Origin: an uncultured bacterium
GTDB taxonomy: Bacteria; Gemmatimonadota; Gemmatimonadetes; Palauibacterales; KS3-K002
Direction: 5' to 3'
DNA: 8,041 nt
Assembly (NCBI GenBank): GCA_947581845.1
Contig: CANPVY010000114.1
Span: forward strand, 1 to 8,041
Shown: positions 5,843 through 8,041 of the stretch, piece by piece
Layout: every line of letters begins with the position of its first letter
How positions within the stretch are numbered: the first letter of the stretch is position 1
The notes under the pieces: model-generated
The model's database searches: none
What the model was told of the DNA's origin: nothing
Seen by the model: the letters and a program-made list of their open reading frames with translations, nothing else
Made by a program: the position numbers and the translations under genes

Positions 5843-7524
5843 AATCTGCCGGTGAGTCTTACGAAGAGGTTGAATCCTCCCGATCCTGTCAAAGGATAGG
5901 CGAGGTATACACCGGCGCCGCCGAAGTCGAGTCCGGCGCCTACGTCCGCTACCCAGTTGTCGCTATCAGCGAGATAATCGAAGAAGCCGTCATCCGTGTT
6001 CCAAGCGGCACCTGCATCGTAGAAGAGGACGATCGTGGGCTCGAATTCGACGCTGAAGATGTCAGGGTCGAAGTCGTCCGGGAACTGCTCGTGGTCCCAG
6101 TGGAAGCGGAAGTCCAGGCCGCTGCGGTACTCTGTTTGGAAGAGGAAGAAGCGCTGGCAGCCGTAGCCGGGCTGGTCCGCGAAGTCGGGGTCACTGCGGG
6201 CGCCGCAGTCGAACTGCAGCTGGTCGTAGCCGGGTAAACTTCCCACACCGCCGATCACGTGCTGCCGTTGCGCTGGTAGCGGATCGCTGCCGATCCGGCC
6301 ACCGCTGACGGCTCGCAGGGCGACCATGGAGTTGCGGCTGACCCGGGTGTAGCGTCTGAAGTCGAGGAAGAAATCGGTGAACGAGGCGTCCGCGCCGCTC
6401 AGCCGGCCATCAACTGCATGTTCGACGCGAGCCTGGTTGTGCCAACCTGCCCAGGGATCATCCGGGTCGTTACGGGTGTCGAGCCCTATAGTCAGCGCGA
6501 CACTGCGCAGGTCGCCCCCGTCGATCGCTGCGTTCGACTGATAGTCGTCATCCGTGTTGAAGAAGATCGTCCAGACCTTCTGTGTCGTGACGCTGCGGTG
6601 CCGTTCATCACGATATTCCAGCGAACCGAAGAAGTCGCGGACGCGCCAGCCGAGCTGACCGTACCAGCCTTCGCGCTCGTAGTAATCGCGGTAGTCGCGG
6701 CGAAAGAGGAACAGGGAGAGTGAGTTCTCGAGGTTGGTAAGCTGCCATCGTTCGATGGGGTCGATGATCGACTGGAGGCCGCCCTCGAGCCAGACGTCGC
6801 GGTGGCCGAACAGCCACTGTCGGGCCCGGACCTGATAGCCGATGTCCTCATTCTTGGGGTCGAAACCGGCCTGGGTACGGTAGATGAGCAATGCCTCGAA
6901 GCGGAGTGGGTTGCGGCCGCCAGTGGTAATGCGGGGTCCGATCGCGAGGGGCAGCGCTTCGATCCGGTTGTAGGGGCGGGCTGAGACAAAGATCTCGCTG
7001 TCGCCCAACGTCCAGCGCGGTAGCCGCAGGCGCCGTCGTGTGGGCCAGCGGCGGCGCGGCTCCCGTTCCGAGCCCACGTACTCGATCTCGCCGTCGATCC
7101 TGCGGTAGCGGAAGACGGCCATGTAGGTGGTGACGACACCGGCGACGTAGCCCTCATCGAGGCCGCTGACCACGCCGCCGACGACGGTCAGGTCGCCGTC
7201 GATGCGGGAGCCCTCATCGAGCCCGATGTCGGCGTTCAGCACCACGAGATTCCCGTCGATGCGGCCGGCCAGCTCGACGGGTCCCCCTAGGATGGCGACA
7301 TCGCCGATGATGGTGCGCTCGGCCGGTATGCGGGTTCGGCCGCTGAAGCGAATGGTGCTGGGACGGTTGTAGAACTCGACCAGCGTTTGGGCCACGCGCC
7401 TGGGCAGCTCCTGGTGGGGCGCCTGCGCGCGCACGCCCACCCTGACAGTGTCCTGGGCCGCGAGAGCGAGCGGCCCGGCGAGGAGCAGGGCGGACGCGAG
7501 TAGGATCGTGTGCGCGGCTTTCAT
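5839..7524 (-). CDS. Outer-membrane protein: bactofilin-like segment plus Omp85/surface-antigen-type beta-barrel
   Basis: A 561-residue protein. The signal peptide is about residues 1-23 (ending ALAA before QDTVRVG). Residues about 66-135 show repeated bactofilin-style beta-helix turns: IIGDVAILGGPVELAGRIDGNLVVLNADIG, then SRIDGDLTVVGGVVSG. From about 175 on, alternating aromatic strands form a barrel. Omp85-type landmarks are TIGLDTRNDPDDPWAGW (about 345-361), the loop IGGVGSLPGYDQLQF (about 424-438), a DAGAAW strand (503-508) and a terminal strand FNLFVRLTGRF ending in Phe, as expected for BAM recognition. No POTRA domain is seen. The loop motif has Pro where Omp85 proteins usually have Arg (VRGY). 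ATG at 7524 has GGAGGAG four bases upstream and sits about 33 nt downstream of the predicted sigma-54 start point; the longer frame to 7572 would run through that promoter. It is probably the first gene of an operon with the DUF4390 gene. Its role could be transport or surface structure; the substrate is unknown. Confidence 0.82.
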   Translation of the reverse strand: MKAAHTILLASALLLAGPLALAAQDTVRVGVRAQAPHQELPRRVAQTLVEFYNRPSTIRFSGRTRIPAERTIIGDVAILGGPVELAGRIDGNLVVLNADIGLDEGSRIDGDLTVVGGVVSGLDEGYVAGVVTTYMAVFRYRRIDGEIEYVGSEREPRRRWPTRRRLRLPRWTLGDSEIFVSARPYNRIEALPLAIGPRITTGGRNPLRFEALLIYRTQAGFDPKNEDIGYQVRARQWLFGHRDVWLEGGLQSIIDPIERWQLTNLENSLSLFLFRRDYRDYYEREGWYGQLGWRVRDFFGSLEYRDERHRSVTTQKVWTIFFNTDDDYQSNAAIDGGDLRSVALTIGLDTRNDPDDPWAGWHNQARVEHAVDGRLSGADASFTDFFLDFRRYTRVSRNSMVALRAVSGGRIGSDPLPAQRQHVIGGVGSLPGYDQLQFDCGARSDPDFADQPGYGCQRFFLFQTEYRSGLDFRFHWDHEQFPDDFDPDIFSVEFEPTIVLFYDAGAAWNTDDGFFDYLADSDNWVADVGAGLDFGGAGVYLAYPLTGSGGFNLFVRLTGRF

Positions 7525-7567
7525 AGGGCTCCTCCGAAGAAGCAAACTGCTACATAGGCTGCTCTTG

Positions 7568-7583
7568 AGCAAACCCAGTGCCG
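7568..7583 (-). promoter_or_regulatory. Sigma-54 (-24/-12) promoter for the barrel/DUF4390 operon
   Basis: The minus strand reads CGGCAC-TGGGT-TTGCT. The GG and GC dinucleotides are ten bases apart, as required, and only the first base differs from TGGCAC-N5-TTGCW. The predicted start of transcription is at about 7557-7555, giving a leader of roughly 33 nt with a GGAGGAG ribosome site. A sigma-54 activator gene ends about 100 bp upstream. Confidence 0.7.
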
Positions 7584-7648
7584 GTGCCGGCGCTGTGAGA
7601 GGCTAGTGGCCACGGGCTTCGCGGGGCAGAGGGGGCCGCGGGTCGTGT

Positions 7649-7664
7649 CAGTTGGAAACAGCTG
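7649..7664. promoter_or_regulatory. Imperfect inverted repeat upstream of the sigma-54 promoter
   Basis: CAGTTG-GAAA-CAGCTG has five of six matching arm bases. It is centred about 100 bp before the predicted start of transcription, within the usual range for activator sites. Confidence 0.3.
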
Positions 7665-7684
7665 GTGTGCCCGATCGGCACGCC
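7664..7684. promoter_or_regulatory. Inverted repeat, candidate upstream activating site
   Basis: GGTGTGCC-CGATC-GGCACGCC has eight-base arms with one mismatch and abuts the stop codon of the activator gene. It is centred about 117 bp upstream of the predicted sigma-54 start point, typical for enhancer-type sites of NtrC-family activators. It could instead be a transcript-end hairpin, but no T-run follows. Confidence 0.4.
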
Positions 7685-8041
7685 TACTCGTCTGGGCTGG
7701 ACTCCTCCCGCTGGATTCCCAGACGCTTCATCCGGCGGTAGAGGTTGGGCCGGTCGGTGCTCAGCTGGCGCGCGGCCTCAGCGATGTTGCCGCTGGCGGC
7801 AGCCAGGGCGCGCTGGATGAGGGCGCGCTCGTAGCTCTCGAGCAGGTCGGAGAGCGAGCCGCCCTCCTCGGCGGGCGGCTCGGGCCCTGGGCTGCGGCCC
7901 CGCGGCAGCACCGAATCGATCTCTGCGGCGCCGATGGTCCGCTCCGGGTAGAGGATCATGAGCCGCTCGACGGCGTTGCCGAGTTCGCGCACGTTGCCCG
8001 GCCAGTCGTAGGCGACGAGCGCGTGCATGGCGGCGTCGCCG
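7684..8041 (-). CDS. Sigma-54-dependent response regulator/activator, C-terminal part (partial, runs off right edge)
   Basis: The final 118 residues are present. YDWPGNVRELGNAVERLMIL is the conserved end of the AAA+ sigma-54 interaction domain (the WPGNVREL block). A short linker follows (RGRSPGPEPPAEEGGS), then a Fis-type helix-turn-helix: ESYERALIQRALAAASGNIAEAARQL, then STDRPNLYRRMKRLGIQ. Such proteins use ATP hydrolysis to open sigma-54 promoters from upstream DNA sites. The N-terminal receiver or sensor domain is beyond the window, so membership in NtrC, NtrX or another subgroup cannot be settled; the HTH wording is close to what I recall for NtrX-like regulators. Its stop codon is followed by inverted repeats and a sigma-54 promoter, which suggests control of the next operon. 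Confidence 0.92.
   Translation of the reverse strand, partial: GDAAMHALVAYDWPGNVRELGNAVERLMILYPERTIGAAEIDSVLPRGRSPGPEPPAEEGGSLSDLLESYERALIQRALAAASGNIAEAARQLSTDRPNLYRRMKRLGIQREESSPDE

Noticed and set aside
5366..6237. Plus-strand open frames opposite the DUF4390 and barrel genes
   Set aside because: Acidic, repetitive translations with no domain or good ribosome site; the minus-strand products have signal peptides and a barrel pattern.
7525..7572. Longer start of the barrel protein at 7572
   Set aside because: It would place the sigma-54 -12 element inside the coding region and put extra residues before a good signal peptide; ATG 7524 has GGAGGAG.
1..8041. CRISPR arrays, tRNA/rRNA genes, insertion sequences or phage genes
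   Set aside because: No regularly spaced repeats, cloverleaf patterns, transposase motifs or terminal repeats were seen by eye in the window.

Overview
High-GC bacterial chromosomal DNA from a Gram-negative (diderm) organism. The mix of many lipid-anchored or secreted beta-propeller/Ig-type proteins, a secreted S9-type peptidase, an Omp85-like barrel, strong GGAGG ribosome binding sites and a sigma-54 activator suggests Gemmatimonadota or a similar environmental phylum. This assignment is inference from gene style, not from a marker gene. Seven of the eight genes lie on the minus strand; only the cysteine-synthase-like gene is on the plus strand.

Layout, right to left (direction of most transcription). 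At 8041-7684 is the C-terminal end of an NtrC-family sigma-54 response regulator or activator (end of AAA+ domain plus Fis-type HTH). The 7525-7683 gap holds two inverted repeats and then a near-consensus -24/-12 sigma-54 promoter, placed about 33 nt before the start of an outer-membrane protein (7524-5839). That protein joins a bactofilin-like beta-helix segment to an Omp85-type barrel. It is followed, with a CTGA stop/start-type overlap, by an exported DUF4390-like protein (5842-5231). That gene has no ATG, GTG or TTG start ahead of its signal peptide. An AT-rich gap follows, then ribosomal protein bS21 (5016-4822), which has a very strong Shine-Dalgarno sequence lying inside a 21-codon upstream ORF.

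The rpsU stop codon overlaps the stop codon of the convergent plus-strand PLP-dependent cysteine-synthase-like gene (3893-4825). Between that gene and the next minus-strand operon is a divergent promoter region with a perfect 12-bp palindrome and a good sigma-70 type promoter (TTGACC-17 bp-CATACT).

The leftmost operon encodes two envelope lipoproteins whose stop and start overlap as GTGA: an FN3-like repeat protein (3655-2238) and an Ig/PQQ-type beta-propeller protein (2241-730). After a 115-bp gap comes the N-terminal part of a secreted S9-like prolyl oligopeptidase/TolB-propeller protein (614 to beyond the left edge). The FN3 gene's well-placed ATG and ribosome binding site are in a different frame from its body. 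The frame break falls at a run of eight G, so this is either a phase-variable switch or a sequence error.

Most notable signals: (1) the poly-G frame break at the start of the FN3 lipoprotein; (2) the sigma-54 regulator, promoter, barrel and DUF4390 module; (3) the nested upstream ORF and Shine-Dalgarno arrangement at rpsU; (4) the missing canonical start of the DUF4390 gene.
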